Counted from the stretch's first letter, positions 21,801-34,869 are shown. The stretch: 64,000 bases of DNA from Eutypella sp. D-1 (GCA_023313575.1 JAJTTP010000007.1:682001-746000), one strand, 5' to 3'. The notes: generated from the letters alone by a model not told the origin. Made by a program: numbers and translations.

Positions 21801-24124
21801 TTTTAAGTTATTATCGGTTTTTAAAAGATAAGGAAATATTATTTAGCCAATTTTTTAATTAATCGATAAATTATATTAATATAATTATGGTTATTTAAGG
21901 ATTATATTATATTTTTTTAAAAGCATAATATTAAAGATAATATTTTATTTCTGTTTTTCGATATATACGTTAAATTAATCGGTTTCCCGTAATACTTTTT
22001 TTTTATTATATTTAAAAATATAATTTTCGGCTCCCGTTATATTATAAAGGTATTATTTCTTTTTTTATAATAATTATAATTTATTATATAGTTTTAAAGT
22101 TATATAGTTATTATCGGCTTTATTATTTATTATAACGGTATATTAATTATTTTTAACCTTTATTTATATTATAATATATCCGTATCGTTTTTAAGCTTTT
22201 AAAATGGCTTATAAATATCGTATTATATTTTTAAGTTTTATAATACCGTTTTATAACCTTAATATAAACGGTTTTATTTTTTTAAATCTTTACCGTAAAT
22301 TTATACGGCGTTATATAAATTATCGTAAAGTTTTTCTTTATTAAATTCTTTTTATACGTACGGTTATTTTTTTACTATTAAATTTTTGTAAAAATATTTA
22401 AAGCTAATTTTATTAAAGGTTATCCTTTTTAATAAATTTTTATAAACATATAAATCGGCGCTTAATAATTTATTTTTTAATATCGGATTTTATATTTTTA
22501 TTATTCGATCTTGTTCCGGATCTTTATAGTTTTTAACGTTTAATATATATATTTATTATAATGGCATACTTAATATCCTCCGGGGTAAAACATTTTTTTT
22601 TAATTACTTTTAACCATATGGTATATAGTTAATATAATGTATAACTTTTTTATATTATTATCGATCGGTTTTATTTCTTTTTTATTATAAAAAATCGAAT
22701 CTTTTTTTAACTATTTATTTAATTCGGTTAATAATACCGATTTTTCGTTCCTTATATTAATAACATTCGTATTTTCGGCAATTAATAAGGTGTTTTAAAA
22801 AATATAACGTCCGAGTTTAAATTTTTTAATTAATAAACTTATCCTAATTACGAAATTATTATAAATAAATTTTAAATTATTATTTTTTAAAACGTTATTA
22901 AAATTATTTAACGTAAATACTATATATTTCCTATAATTTATAATCTTATCGTTTTTTAAACTAATTAATTAGTTATTTTATTTTTTCCTTTTCCGTAAAA
23001 TCGGTTTCCGTAAAAGTTTTTTTTTTATCGTTATTAAAGTATTTATTTTATTATTATTAACGTTATCGTTTTATTACGGTTTAAATTAATTATTTAACTT
23101 TTTATAATTTTTATTAATAAATGTTATTATTTAAATATACGTAACGGATTATTCCGAATGTTTTTTTACCGGTAAAAAATTATTTTTTTTCGGGTACAGG
23201 TTTTTAATTTTTATTTCGCTTAAATCCTTTATATTCTTTTTTAAAATATCCCATTTTATTATAATTATAACATTTAATTTATCGTTTATTTTTTCGTATC
23301 ATATTAAACGATATAAATCCTGGTACCGTCCCGTAAAATATATCGGTAAGCTTTTAATCCTAATTCTTATTATTTTAATATCCCTTAAATCCTTTAAATA
23401 TATAATATCCTTTTTTTTTAACATTATTTAAATTATTTATTATCGATTTTAATTATTAAAATAACGAACTTATTAATAATACCTAATTTATTATATAAAA
23501 TAATCTTATTTTTAACCGTATCTTTAAATCCTTAATAAAATATATCGATAAAAAACTTATCGTTTTTTTAATCAGTTTTTATTATAAACTATTTAAATTA
23601 CGCGGTATAAATATAAATTACTTTTTTTTATTTAAAGTTTAAAAATTATTATATAACGGTTTAAGCTTTATCCGAGTTTCTGTAATTAATTTTTACTTTT
23701 TTTATAAAATTCTTGTACTTTTTAAAAAAACGTTTAATTTCCGTAATTCTTTTTTTCTTTTCCACTTTTACGAAAATATTTAAAATAAGTTTAAACCATT
23801 AAGTTATCCCTTCGGTAAAACATAAAATAATATCGAAAATTTTATCGGTTTTTTCGGTTAATATATGGCGTTATTAATATAAATAAATTACGGTTATAAT
23901 AAAAAAAGGTCGTATAAAGGTAATGTTATTATAAAGTTTAAATTTTTTAAGTTTAAATTTAACGGGTATAATCTTTTAAATTACGGTTATAATCGCCGTT
24001 TATTCGATTTATTCGATTCGTTTAAATAATAATTTAATAATTTATTAAAGTTTTTAATTTAAAGAAAATATTTTATCGGATATTATTTAAAATTAATAAT
24101 ATTATTAAATAAAAGCTTATAACG
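18828..24124 (-). pseudogene. gag-pol remnant of element A
   Basis: The coding interior, with stop codons wherever CAA, CAG or TGG codons have become TAA/TAG. The reverse-transcriptase active site reads YFND (21,026-21,037, minus strand) instead of YxDD. The gag zinc knuckle is at about 23,225-23,272. The chromodomain remnant lies at about 18,828-18,940, at the pol C-terminus. From about 19,233 upward the sequence matches element B almost base for base. Confidence 0.88.
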
Positions 24125-24300
24125 TATAACGGCTAGTTTATTCCTAATTATTAATTTAATTAAAAGGTTTATATTAATAAAAATGCTAAAATTTTAAATA
24201 ATAAATAATTACGTTTAATAATAACAAAAAAGAAAATGCTTTAAATAACCAAATTATATTATAAGCTAATAAGTTTAAAAACTATTTAAAAAAAAGTAAT
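19233..24300 (-). repeat. inverted-repeat core, arm 1 (~5.07 kb)
   Basis: Near-identical in reverse complement to 27,822-32,890. Segments of 200-370 bases compared by eye (19,360-19,730, 20,040-20,280, 21,000-21,060, 22,490-22,800, 24,100-24,300) show no substitution, including at rare surviving CA/TG sites. One single-base length offset exists between 21 and 23.3 kb. Identity breaks at about 19,232 and 24,300. Confidence 0.9.
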
Positions 24301-24562
24301 AAACGTAATTATATATTATTTATATTTTTTATTTCTAATATTGGAATATATGGTTATTATTAAATTATTTAAATAATTAATTATCTTAATTATCCTGGAT
24401 TATGGGGATAATTAATTATCCTGGTTATCTTTTTTATTACGTAACTTAAACGTGGTTAACCTATTATGGCTGGGTTTTCTTAAAAACCTTCGTTCTTTCG
24501 AATAGGGTCGTGATTTGTTATTGGCCCCACTTGGCCTTTCATGACCTGATCAGGTTATAATA
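24125..24562 (-). repeat. LTR2, 5' LTR of element A (438 bp), partly unmutated
   Basis: Its outer ~110 bases (24,450-24,562) keep normal CA/TG content (GGCCCCACTTGGCC, CATGACCTGATCAGG), while the inner part is AT-mutated. Its inner part, from about 24,125 to 24,300, is identical to LTR3 of element B; beyond that the two differ. Confidence 0.9.
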
Positions 24563-24567
24563 TAAAT

Positions 24568-27565
24568 TTTAATAAATAAACCCGATATTTTTTAAATATA
24601 TACCTTTTTTAATTTAGCTTTATTTATATTTAAGCTTATTAATTTTTAAAAATAATAATAAAGCTTTTATTTTAAAAAACGTTTTTAAATTTAAAACTAA
24701 AATTTAATAACGTTAAAGTTATTTTTAAATAAAGGTTTATACGTAATAAATTCCTCCGCGTTATTATTAAGAATTTAATAAATTAAAAACTTAAAATCGA
24801 TTAAAAGAATACTTTAATTTTATATATTTAAAAATATAAATAAAACGTCCGTTATTATTACGAATTAAAATTTAAATTATTAAAACGTCCGTAAAATAAG
24901 TAAAAAATATAATACGTAAAATAAAAACAGGTTTAAAAAAAAGATTTTAATTATTAACATAAATATTATAATTTATTAATATTATAATAATTTATTTAAA
25001 TTAAATGATAATAATATTTACGGCGAAGGTTTTACCGCGATAACGTTATTTTTACTTTTTTTAAGTAATAAATATACGAATCGATTTATAAAAAGTAACG
25101 ATTATAACGTTTTAAAAAATAAAATATTAATCTTTTTTAAATTTAAAATATTTATTTTAAAAAATATATTAATTTAAAAGCTATTTATTAAACTAATTTC
25201 GTACCGAAAAAACGTTATAATAAGATAAGTTTATAATAACGTAATTTTAAACAACGTAAACGTTATTATTAATTAATAAAATTATAAAAATAAATAATAA
25301 TTTTAAACTTATTAACAATTTATAAAAATATAAAAGCACCCGGTATTATTATATATTTTCTTTTTATAAAAATTAAAACTATTTATAATAATATATATTT
25401 TAAAATAAAATAAAAACTTTAAACCGTAGCTTATTTTAATATTAAATCGATTATTAATAAATAACTTTATAATTTATAATAATTAAAATATTTTATTAAG
25501 TTATTATTTTTTAAATATATATTTTAAAACACGGGGTAAACGATAAAATCGATAGTTATTTTATTATTTATATATTAAAATAATAAACGTTATTACCGGG
25601 GAGGTTAAATTTGTTTTAAACTTTTAATAAAAATAAATAACTTTAATAAATATAATTATAAAAACGGTTACGGTTAAGGAAAAACGTTTAATAATAATAA
25701 TATAAAATAAAAGTTATAATTTATTTAATAAACCCGAAGTAAATAACGTTTTTTTAATAACGGCTTTTATTATGCATGTTATATACGTTATTAAAAGGTT
25801 GGTTTTAATTTTAAAAAAAGATATCGAACTTATTTAAAATATAAAAATCATCCGTATTAAAATCGCCGTTTTAAAATAACGGGGCGTTTTAAAACAAGTT
25901 ATTTTAAAGTAATTAAAAAACCTAATTCCGATAATAACTGTTAAAGTTATTATAAATTTACGGGAATTTATAACCGTTATTAAAAAGTTAATAATAATTA
26001 TAAATAAAGAAATGTTTTTAATAATTATTATATTAGCTATTTTAAAATTAATTAAGGCGTTACGGCAAGGGGTTATTAAAACGTTTTAAAAACTCGGCCA
26101 TTTAAAAACAAAGCGGCGTAAATAAGCGAAAGCCTTATTTAAAATATTAGTTTTACGGATTAAAATTAAAGTTTTAACGTTAGTTATACTGGTTTTAATT
26201 AGCCGTTAAACGTTTAAAAGGATATTTTTATTATTATTATTATAAAAGATATCGTAAGGGATAAAAACTTTAAAGCTTGCCGTAATATATTATAACGGGT
26301 TAAAAAGGTACTGTTTAAAAACGTAAAATAATAATAAATTTTTTATTTACTTTATTTAAAAAAAATAAACTTTTATTTATTTAATTTAATAATTTAGCTT
26401 TAAATATTATTATTAAAAGTTTCGAATATTTATAATAATTATTTTAAAATAAAAAAACCGTAAAGCTTAACGTTTACGATAACTTATTAAATAAATGCTT
26501 TTATTTTATTTTAATATAAAAGTTTTAAAAAGTAAAATAATAAGCGTTAAACCTTTTTATAACTTTAAAACTTTTTTAAATAACGTAATACGTTTTAAAA
26601 ACGTTAATTTAATAATATATTAATAAAAAACGGTATTTTGAAAATAAAATTTTTAAATATTTTTAACGGGTTAAATTTTATAAGTTATTTTAAAATAATA
26701 AAAACGGTAAATAAAAGCGAAAACGTTTATATAAATAATATTTCTTTAAAAAAATAATATCGTAACTTTTAAAATTATAAATATTTAAATTAAAAAAACT
26801 AACGTTATTAAATTTTAAAAATTTAAAACCGCCGTTTTAATAAAATAATAATAATAATTAACGTTTTTATAAATAAAAACGTAAAAGGTTAATTTTAATC
26901 GGTTATATTAAACGGTTATTTTATAAAAACGTTATTTTATAAAGGTTAAATTAACGTTTTATTAATTTTAATAAAAAGGATATTTTAAAATAATAATTTA
27001 AAAAGTATTAACTGTTAAAAATAGTTAAAAACATTAACGTTTAAAGTGTTAAAAAATAAAATGTTATAATTTTAAAAGTTTTAAAAATAACGGTAACAAG
27101 GCTTTTAAATTAACGTTGTTACTTAATAATAATTACTTTTTAAAGTAATAAGCTTTTTAAAATAAAAAAATTGTAAAAGGTTAAAAATATTATTTAATAA
27201 AAGGTATAAAGTAATTATTAACAGGTTTAATATTTAAAAATAATTAAAAAAAGCCGACGTTTATAAATAATTTATAACGTTTTTAAAATTAAACGTATTT
27301 ATTACGTTATTTAATAAAGAAATAAATAAACGTTTATTTTAATTTTATTTATTAAAAAAATAAAAAATTAAATTTTTAAATATAAAAATATTATAAAATA
27401 AGTCGATAAAATATACGAAATTAAAATCCTTTTTATTAATAAATTCGGTATAAAAATAATTAATTTTAATAAATTATTATAATTATTTAATTAAAAAATA
27501 AATATCGGTAAATATTAAAATATTAAAATAAGTTTAATAAAGTTAAAAGCATATTTTAATAACGC
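24568..27565. other. AT-rich spacer between elements A and B, interior of the outer repeat
   Basis: About 3 kb of RIP-mutated sequence unrelated to A and B. A plus-strand frame around 25,880-26,250 can be followed for about 100 codons with only CAA/CAG-type stops (it includes LRQGVIKTF and KLGHLKTKRRK), so it was probably protein-coding. The protein is not recognised. Confidence 0.6.
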
Positions 27566-27570
27566 CGGTA

Positions 27571-27997
27571 TGTTATGACCTGGCTAGGTCATTGGGCCCA
27601 AATAGGATTGGCACAAACAATCCCTGACCATGGCACTGGAAGGGATATACACGATAAGATAAGCCATACTTGGGTTACGTGATAAAAAGGATAACCTGGA
27701 TAGCCCAGTTATCCCAGTAATCTTAAATAACCTGGATAGCTTAGTTATTTTAACGATTTAATATTTAATATCATATTTTAATATTAAGAATAAAGGATAT
27801 AAATAGTATATAATTATATTTATTACTTTTTTTTAAATAGTTTTTAAACTTATTAGCTTATAATATAATTTGGTTATTTAAAGCATTTTCTTTTTTGTTA
27901 TTATTAAACGTAATTATTTATTATTTAAAATTTTAGCATTTTTATTAATATAAACCTTTTAATTAAATTAATAATTAGGAATAAACTAGCCGTTATA
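27571..27997 (+). repeat. LTR3, 5' LTR of element B (427 bp)
   Basis: Starts TGTTATGACC and ends ..GCCGTTATA. The first ~150 bases are barely mutated (CATTGGGCCCAAATAGG, CCATGGCACTGGAAGG); the rest is AT-mutated and shared with LTR2. The interior then begins CGTTATAAGC, as it does after LTR2. Confidence 0.9.
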
Positions 27998-30900
27998 CGT
28001 TATAAGCTTTTATTTAATAATATTATTAATTTTAAATAATATCCGATAAAATATTTTCTTTAAATTAAAAACTTTAATAAATTATTAAATTATTATTTAA
28101 ACGAATCGAATAAATCGAATAAACGGCGATTATAACCGTAATTTAAAAGATTATACCCGTTAAATTTAAACTTAAAAAATTTAAACTTTATAATAACATT
28201 ACCTTTATACGACCTTTTTTTATTATAACCGTAATTTATTTATATTAATAACGCCATATATTAACCGAAAAAACCGATAAAATTTTCGATATTATTTTAT
28301 GTTTTACCGAAGGGATAACTTAATGGTTTAAACTTATTTTAAATATTTTCGTAAAAGTGGAAAAGAAAAAAAGAATTACGGAAATTAAACGTTTTTTTAA
28401 AAAGTACAAGAATTTTATAAAAAAAGTAAAAATTAATTACAGAAACTCGGATAAAGCTTAAACCGTTATATAATAATTTTTAAACTTTAAATAAAAAAAA
28501 GTAATTTATATTTATACCGCGTAATTTAAATAGTTTATAATAAAAACTGATTAAAAAAACGATAAGTTTTTTATCGATATATTTTATTAAGGATTTAAAG
28601 ATACGGTTAAAAATAAGATTATTTTATATAATAAATTAGGTATTATTAATAAGTTCGTTATTTTAATAATTAAAATCGATAATAAATAATTTAAATAATG
28701 TTAAAAAAAAAGGATATTATATATTTAAAGGATTTAAGGGATATTAAAATAATAAGAATTAGGATTAAAAGCTTACCGATATATTTTACGGGACGGTACC
28801 AGGATTTATATCGTTTAATATGATACGAAAAAATAAACGATAAATTAAATGTTATAATTATAATAAAATGGGATATTTTAAAAAAGAATATAAAGGATTT
28901 AAGCGAAATAAAAATTAAAAACCTGTACCCGAAAAAAAATAATTTTTTACCGGTAAAAAAACATTCGGAATAATCCGTTACGTATATTTAAATAATAACA
29001 TTTATTAATAAAAATTATAAAAAGTTAAATAATTAATTTAAACCGTAATAAAACGATAACGTTAATAATAATAAAATAAATACTTTAATAACGATAAAAA
29101 AAAAACTTTTACGGAAACCGATTTTACGGAAAAGGAAAAAATAAAATAACTAATTAATTAGTTTAAAAAACGATAAGATTATAAATTATAGGAAATATAT
29201 AGTATTTACGTTAAATAATTTTAATAACGTTTTAAAAAATAATAATTTAAAATTTATTTATAATAATTTCGTAATTAGGATAAGTTTATTAATTAAAAAA
29301 TTTAAACTCGGACGTTATATTTTTTAAAACACCTTATTAATTGCCGAAAATACGAATGTTATTAATATAAGGAACGAAAAATCGGTATTATTAACCGAAT
29401 TAAATAAATAGTTAAAAAAAGATTCGATTTTTTATAATAAAAAAGAAATAAAACCGATCGATAATAATATAAAAAAGTTATACATTATATTAACTATATA
29501 CCATATGGTTAAAAGTAATTAAAAAAAAATGTTTTACCCCGGAGGATATTAAGTATGCCATTATAATAAATATATATATTAAACGTTAAAAACTATAAAG
29601 ATCCGGAACAAGATCGAATAATAAAAATATAAAATCCGATATTAAAAAAATAAATTATTAAGCGCCGATTTATATGTTTATAAAAATTTATTAAAAAGGA
29701 TAACCTTTAATAAAATTAGCTTTAAATATTTTTACAAAAATTTAATAGTAAAAAAATAACCGTACGTATAAAAAGAATTTAATAAAGAAAAACTTTACGA
29801 TAATTTATATAACGCCGTATAAATTTACGGTAAAGATTTAAAAAAATAAAACCGTTTATATTAAGGTTATAAAACGGTATTATAAAACTTAAAAATATAA
29901 TACGATATTTATAAGCCATTTTAAAAGCTTAAAAACGATACGGATATATTATAATATAAATAAAGGTTAAAAATAATTAATATACCGTTATAATAAATAA
30001 TAAAGCCGATAATAACTATATAACTTTAAAACTATATAATAAATTATAATTATTATAAAAAAAGAAATAATACCTTTATAATATAACGGGAGCCGAAAAT
30101 TATATTTTTAAATATAATAAAAAAAAAGTATTACGGGAAACCGATTAATTTAACGTATATATCGAAAAACAGAAATAAAATATTATCTTTAATATTATGC
30201 TTTTAAAAAAATATAATATAATCCTTAAATAACCATAATTATATTAATATAATTTATCGATTAATTAAAAAATTGGCTAAATAATATTTCCTTATCTTTT
30301 AAAAACCGATAATAACTTAAAAAAAAGATTTTAATATTTAACGGATAGCAAATACGGACATAAGGACATAATAAAAACCTTACTTAAAAGAATATAACGA
30401 ATTAAAAAAAAGGACACGAAAAAAGGATTAAACAAATTATCGTATTTATCCGATAACGATTCCGCCTTTTTAATAATATCTTAAAAAAGGAAAATAAAAT
30501 AACATTATAAATATATAACATATTACCATAATATTATTAATACGATAAGGTATTTCGTAAAGATTTTAAAAAAGGATTATTAAACCGTAATAAATAAAAT
30601 TACGAAATTATCTTTATAAAAGGAAAAACGTTACGATTTTATAAAATTTATAACCTTAATAAAATCGAACTTAAAGAATTATAAAAATACCTCGAAAATA
30701 AATTAATAAAAAAATATATTTAACGATTAAAATTATTAATAAAATACTTTATTATGTTTATGCTTAAAAAAACGGTAAATTATAATTAATAATCGATTAT
30801 TAATAATTAAATAAAGTTACCGTTAAAAACCGAATACCGTTATTACTTATTATTAAAATAAAAAACCGCTTATACGGAGCTAAATAATTTATTACTTTAA

Positions 30901-32890
30901 ACCTTAAAAACGGATATTATTATATTAAAATTAAACCCGGAAACGAATAAAAAATAACCTTTAAAATAAAATACGGCTTATTCGAATATTTAATTATATT
31001 TTTCGGATTAATTAACATATTAATATTATTTTAACGTATAATTAACCACGTATTATAAAAATATTTTAATATTTTCGTTATTTATTATTTTAACGATATC
31101 TTTATTTATTTAAAATTAAAAAAATAGCATAAAAAATATATATATAAGGTATTACAGATATTATAAAACGTTAACTTATTAATAAAACCCGAAAAAAGTA
31201 TATTTTATATATAAGAAATAAAATTTTTCGGATATATTATTACTCCCGAATATATTAAAATAAACTTTAAAAAAATCGTAATTATTAAAAACTAAAAAAT
31301 GCTTATTAATATAAAAATAATACAGGCCTTTTTCGGTTTAATAAATTATTATCGGAAATTTATATAACGATTTAAATATATTATAACACTTTTTACGGAA
31401 TTAATAAAAAAAGATAAACGGTTTATATGGATTAATAAAATAAATAAATCTTTTAAAAAATTAAAAAACGTTATTATTAATAAATCAGTATTTATTATAT
31501 ACGATTTTAAAAAACCTATTAAATTAAAAACCGACGTTTCGGATTACGCTTTCGGAGTATAAATTAAATAATAAAATAAAATAAAAATTACATTTTATCG
31601 TATTTTATTTTTATAAACTTATTAAAACCGAACTTAATTATTTAATTTACGATAAAAAATTTCTTATTATCGTTAACGTATTTAAAAAATTTAAATATTA
31701 CTTTATAAAAAATATATACTAAATTAAAATTTATACCGACTATAAAAATATTATACACTTTTTTATTATTTAAATTTTTAACGGAAAATAGTTACGATAC
31801 GCCAAATATTTTATAAAATTCGATTATATTATTATTTATAAAAAAGGATTAAAAAACGGATAAATAAATATTATTAATAAATAACTTGTTATAAAAGAAA
31901 AATATATACTAATTAAGCACGCAATATTCCGATAAACGTTAAAAAAATACTTAAAATAACGATAAATTATTATTATTAAAATTATTTAAAATAACTTACA
32001 TAAATAAATCGAATAATATAATAACAAATTATTAATAAAAAAATAAATAAAAAAACTATAAATACTATAAGAATTATAAAAATAATTAATATAAAAGATT
32101 TACGAATATTTTTTATACGGATATTTAAAAAATTATAAAATCTTTAAACGATTATAACGGATTTATATATTCGATAAAATAAAATCAGTAATATAATAAA
32201 TACGATAACGATATAATATATACGGAAAAATTAAAATAAAATAATATAAACTTTATAAAAAATTATAGCCATTATTAATTAATAAACGATTATAAAAGTT
32301 TATTATATTTAATTTTATTATTAAATTACCGATATTAAAAAATTTAATAATATATAACGGTTATGATAATATATTCGTAATCGTTAACCGATTTATAAAA
32401 ATTTTTTACTTTATTTTATATAACGAAAATATTAACGTAAAATAAATGGTATATATTTTTTTACGACATATTATAATAATATACAGCTTTATATTCGAAA
32501 TTATTTCCGATAAAAAAACGATATTTATATCGAAATTTTAACAAAGTTTTATAATAAGATTAAGATTAAACCTTAAATTTATAACAGCTTTTAAACCTTA
32601 AGTAAACGGATAAATAAAACGAATTAATTAAATATTAAAAATTTATTTTTAATAATATATTAATTATAAATAGAATAACTGGGTAAAATAATTACTTATT
32701 ATATAATTAGCTTATAATATAGCTTATTATAAAAGTATACGGATAACATTTATTAATGTTAATTTCGGATTTATTTTAAACGTTTATCGAAACGTTTATA
32801 AAAAAAGACCGGATAATATTAAAGCTATATTAATATTAAAACGATTTAAATAATTATATAAAAAAATAAAATAAAAACTTAAATTTATAT
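27822..32890 (+). repeat. inverted-repeat core, arm 2 (~5.07 kb)
   Basis: Partner of 19,233-24,300. Identity begins inside LTR3 and ends between the integrase and chromodomain regions. Outside the core, the same two elements differ at many positions, e.g. TACGTTAATAA versus TATGCTAATAA at the right break and AAACGTAATTA versus AAATATAATTA at the left break. Confidence 0.9.
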
Positions 32891-33300
32891 GCTAATAAAT
32901 AAGCCGATATTATAATTAAAAAAGGTTAAAAAGATTAATTCTTTCGGAAAAAGATATAATTTATTTAACCATAAAAAATATTACGATAAAACGATTTAAT
33001 AAAAAACTCGATTATAAGTACATCGGACCGTACCTAATTATTAAAAAAATATTAAAAAATAATTATAAATTAAACTTATTATTAAAAGTTAAAATCTATT
33101 TAATTTTTTATATTTTTTTACTTAAGGACGTAACGAATATAAATATTATAAAAACAGGATAAAATAACGTTAAAGTAAAAATAAACGAATACGAAATAAA
33201 GAAAATTTTAAACGTATAAATAAAGGATAAACGAATAAAATATAAGGTTAAATAAAAAGGATATAATAACTCCGAAAATATATAAAAACCCGTTAATTAC
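27998..33300 (+). pseudogene. gag-pol remnant of element B
   Basis: Domain remnants in order. Gag-like segment at about 28,280-28,700. CCHC zinc knuckle at 28,850-28,897, reading CYNYNKMGYFKKEYKD, so three of four ligands appear as Tyr. Reverse transcriptase at about 30,660-31,110, with YFND at 31,086-31,097. RNase H with TDVSDYAFG near 31,530 and YTDYKN near 31,735. Integrase core at about 32,280-32,660, with EIISDK and ITAFKP. Chromodomain at about 33,186-33,299, with KYKVK*KGYNNSEN (* marks a stop replacing the family's conserved Trp). The domain order RT-RNaseH-integrase-chromodomain places it in the chromovirus branch of Ty3/gypsy. Stops and changes are those expected from CpA to TpA on either strand. 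Not functional. Confidence 0.92.
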
Positions 33301-33708
33301 TGTTATGGCCTAACTAGGCCAAGTGGGGCAGGCAACCCTATTCGTTAACGGTACTACCGGAAAAATAAAGGCGTAAGCCAGCCACACTTAGCAAGCCATA
33401 AAAAGAGCCATACATGGATCCGTCATGATCCATGGATCCAAAGGCATCAGTTAGATCCGTTACGATCTAAGGATTTAACATAACTATATATTTTAATATC
33501 AGGGATAAAGGATATAAATAATATATAATTACGTTTATTACCTTTTTTTTAAATAGTTTTTAAACTTATTAGTTTATAATATAATTTAATTATTTAAAAC
33601 ATTTTTTTTTATTACCAAACGTGATTACTTATTGCTTAAAACCTTAATACTTTTATTAATATAAACCCCTTAATTAAACTAATAGTTAGGAATAGACCAG
33701 CTGTTATA
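33301..33708 (+). repeat. LTR4, solo LTR inserted in element B (408 bp)
   Basis: Starts TGTTATGGCC, ends CAGCTGTTATA, and is flanked directly by ATTAC on both sides (33,296-33,300 and 33,709-33,713). Element A has continuous sequence at the matching position (CCCGTTAATTATTTAATAAA in sense), so this LTR arrived later and has no internal region. Its first ~180 bases keep normal CA/TG content and contain GGATCC repeats around 33,414-33,450 not found in the other LTRs. Confidence 0.9.
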
Positions 33709-33713
33709 ATTAC

Positions 33714-34433
33714 TTAATAAATGTTTAACGTTTTTTAAAAAATTTTTATTAACGCCGATAAAAGCGTTAGTAAAAATAATATCCTAATTAAAATCACCTG
33801 ATATATCCATTTTAAACTAATTAAGATCCGGAATAACCTTAAGATTTACCGACATTTTAATAAATTTTATAAAACGCATATTTTCCGCCCGATACTTTTT
33901 TATTTTTAACTTTTTTAACTTTTTTAAATTATTAATATTATAAAAAACCGTTTTTATTATTTTTTTATATTATATACGTTTTTAACAATAAAAATAACGG
34001 AGTTTTATATTAACCGTATTAACTTTTTCTTTTATAACTTTAAGTTTTAACTTTAATTTTCGATATTAAGATATAACTTTTTATAATTACTTCGGATTAA
34101 ATTTAAATATGTTATATTAATTCCGGTTATAATAAATATATAACGAATAATAAAAAAAATCCGAGTCGGAAATTTTATATTTAAATTAATAACGTTTATA
34201 ATAAAAATAAAAAATTATATTAATCGGATTAAATAATAAAACCGTCGTAAAAAAAGAATTGCGTTAAAAAATTTTACGTTAAAATAAAGGTTTTACGCGT
34301 TAAAAAACCGATTTATTAATATAACCGGATATAATAAAAGATAAAACGAAATAAAAAAAAAAGAAAAATATTTATAATAATAAAAACGGGAGAATTGGTT
34401 TTAAGGATAAAAACCTTGGAAAAAAAAAGATTA
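33714..34433 (+). other. 3' interior of element B, first copy (A-type)
   Basis: Continues the pol interior interrupted by LTR4. Homologous to 18,105-18,827 of element A, with many transition differences. It ends with GGAAAAAAAAAGATTA, a likely polypurine tract, just before LTR5. Confidence 0.8.
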
Positions 34434-34869
34434 TGTTATAACCTGGTTAGGTTATAAAAAGTTAAATAAGGTTAATAACGAATTAAAATATTATTCGAAA
34501 AAATAAGGCTTTTAAGAAAACTTAATTATAATAGGTTAACCACGTTTAAATTACGTAATAAAAAAGATAACCAGGATAATTAGTTATTTTAATAATTTAA
34601 AATAATTAAAATAATAAATTATCTTAACGATTTAATAATAACTATATATTTTAATGTTAAAAATAAAGGATATAAAATAGTATATAATTACGTTTATTAC
34701 CTTTTTTTAAAATAATTTTTAAGCTTATTAGTTTATAATATAACTTAATTACTTAAAGCATTTTTTTTATTATTATTAAACGTGATTATTTATTATTTAA
34801 AACCTTAATATTCCTGTTAATATAAACCCTTTAACTGGATTAATAATTAAGAATAAACCAGCTGTTATA
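34434..34869 (+). repeat. LTR5, internal LTR of element B, A-type (436 bp)
   Basis: Starts TGTTATAACC and ends CAGCTGTTATA. Its U3 matches LTR1 and LTR2 of element A (AAAAAAGATAACCAGGATAA), not LTR3/LTR6. The bases after it (TAAAT) do not match any pentamer that could pair as a target duplication with a left end in this block. Confidence 0.85.

Larger units (their letters stand above)
17668..24562 (-). mobile_element. element A: Ty3/gypsy chromodomain retrotransposon, RIP-inactivated
   Basis: A 6,895-bp element read on the minus strand, with LTRs at 24,125-24,562 (5') and 17,668-18,104 (3'). The five bases outside each end are TAAAT (17,663-17,667 and 24,563-24,567), a target-site duplication proving one insertion event. 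The 5' LTR begins TATTATAACC, a RIP form of the TGTTATAACC start seen in other copies, and both LTRs end ..GTTATA. The interior carries gag, reverse transcriptase, RNase H, integrase and chromodomain remnants. A purine tract (AAAAAAGGAAAAA, minus strand, just above 18,104) precedes the 3' LTR. Confidence 0.92.
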
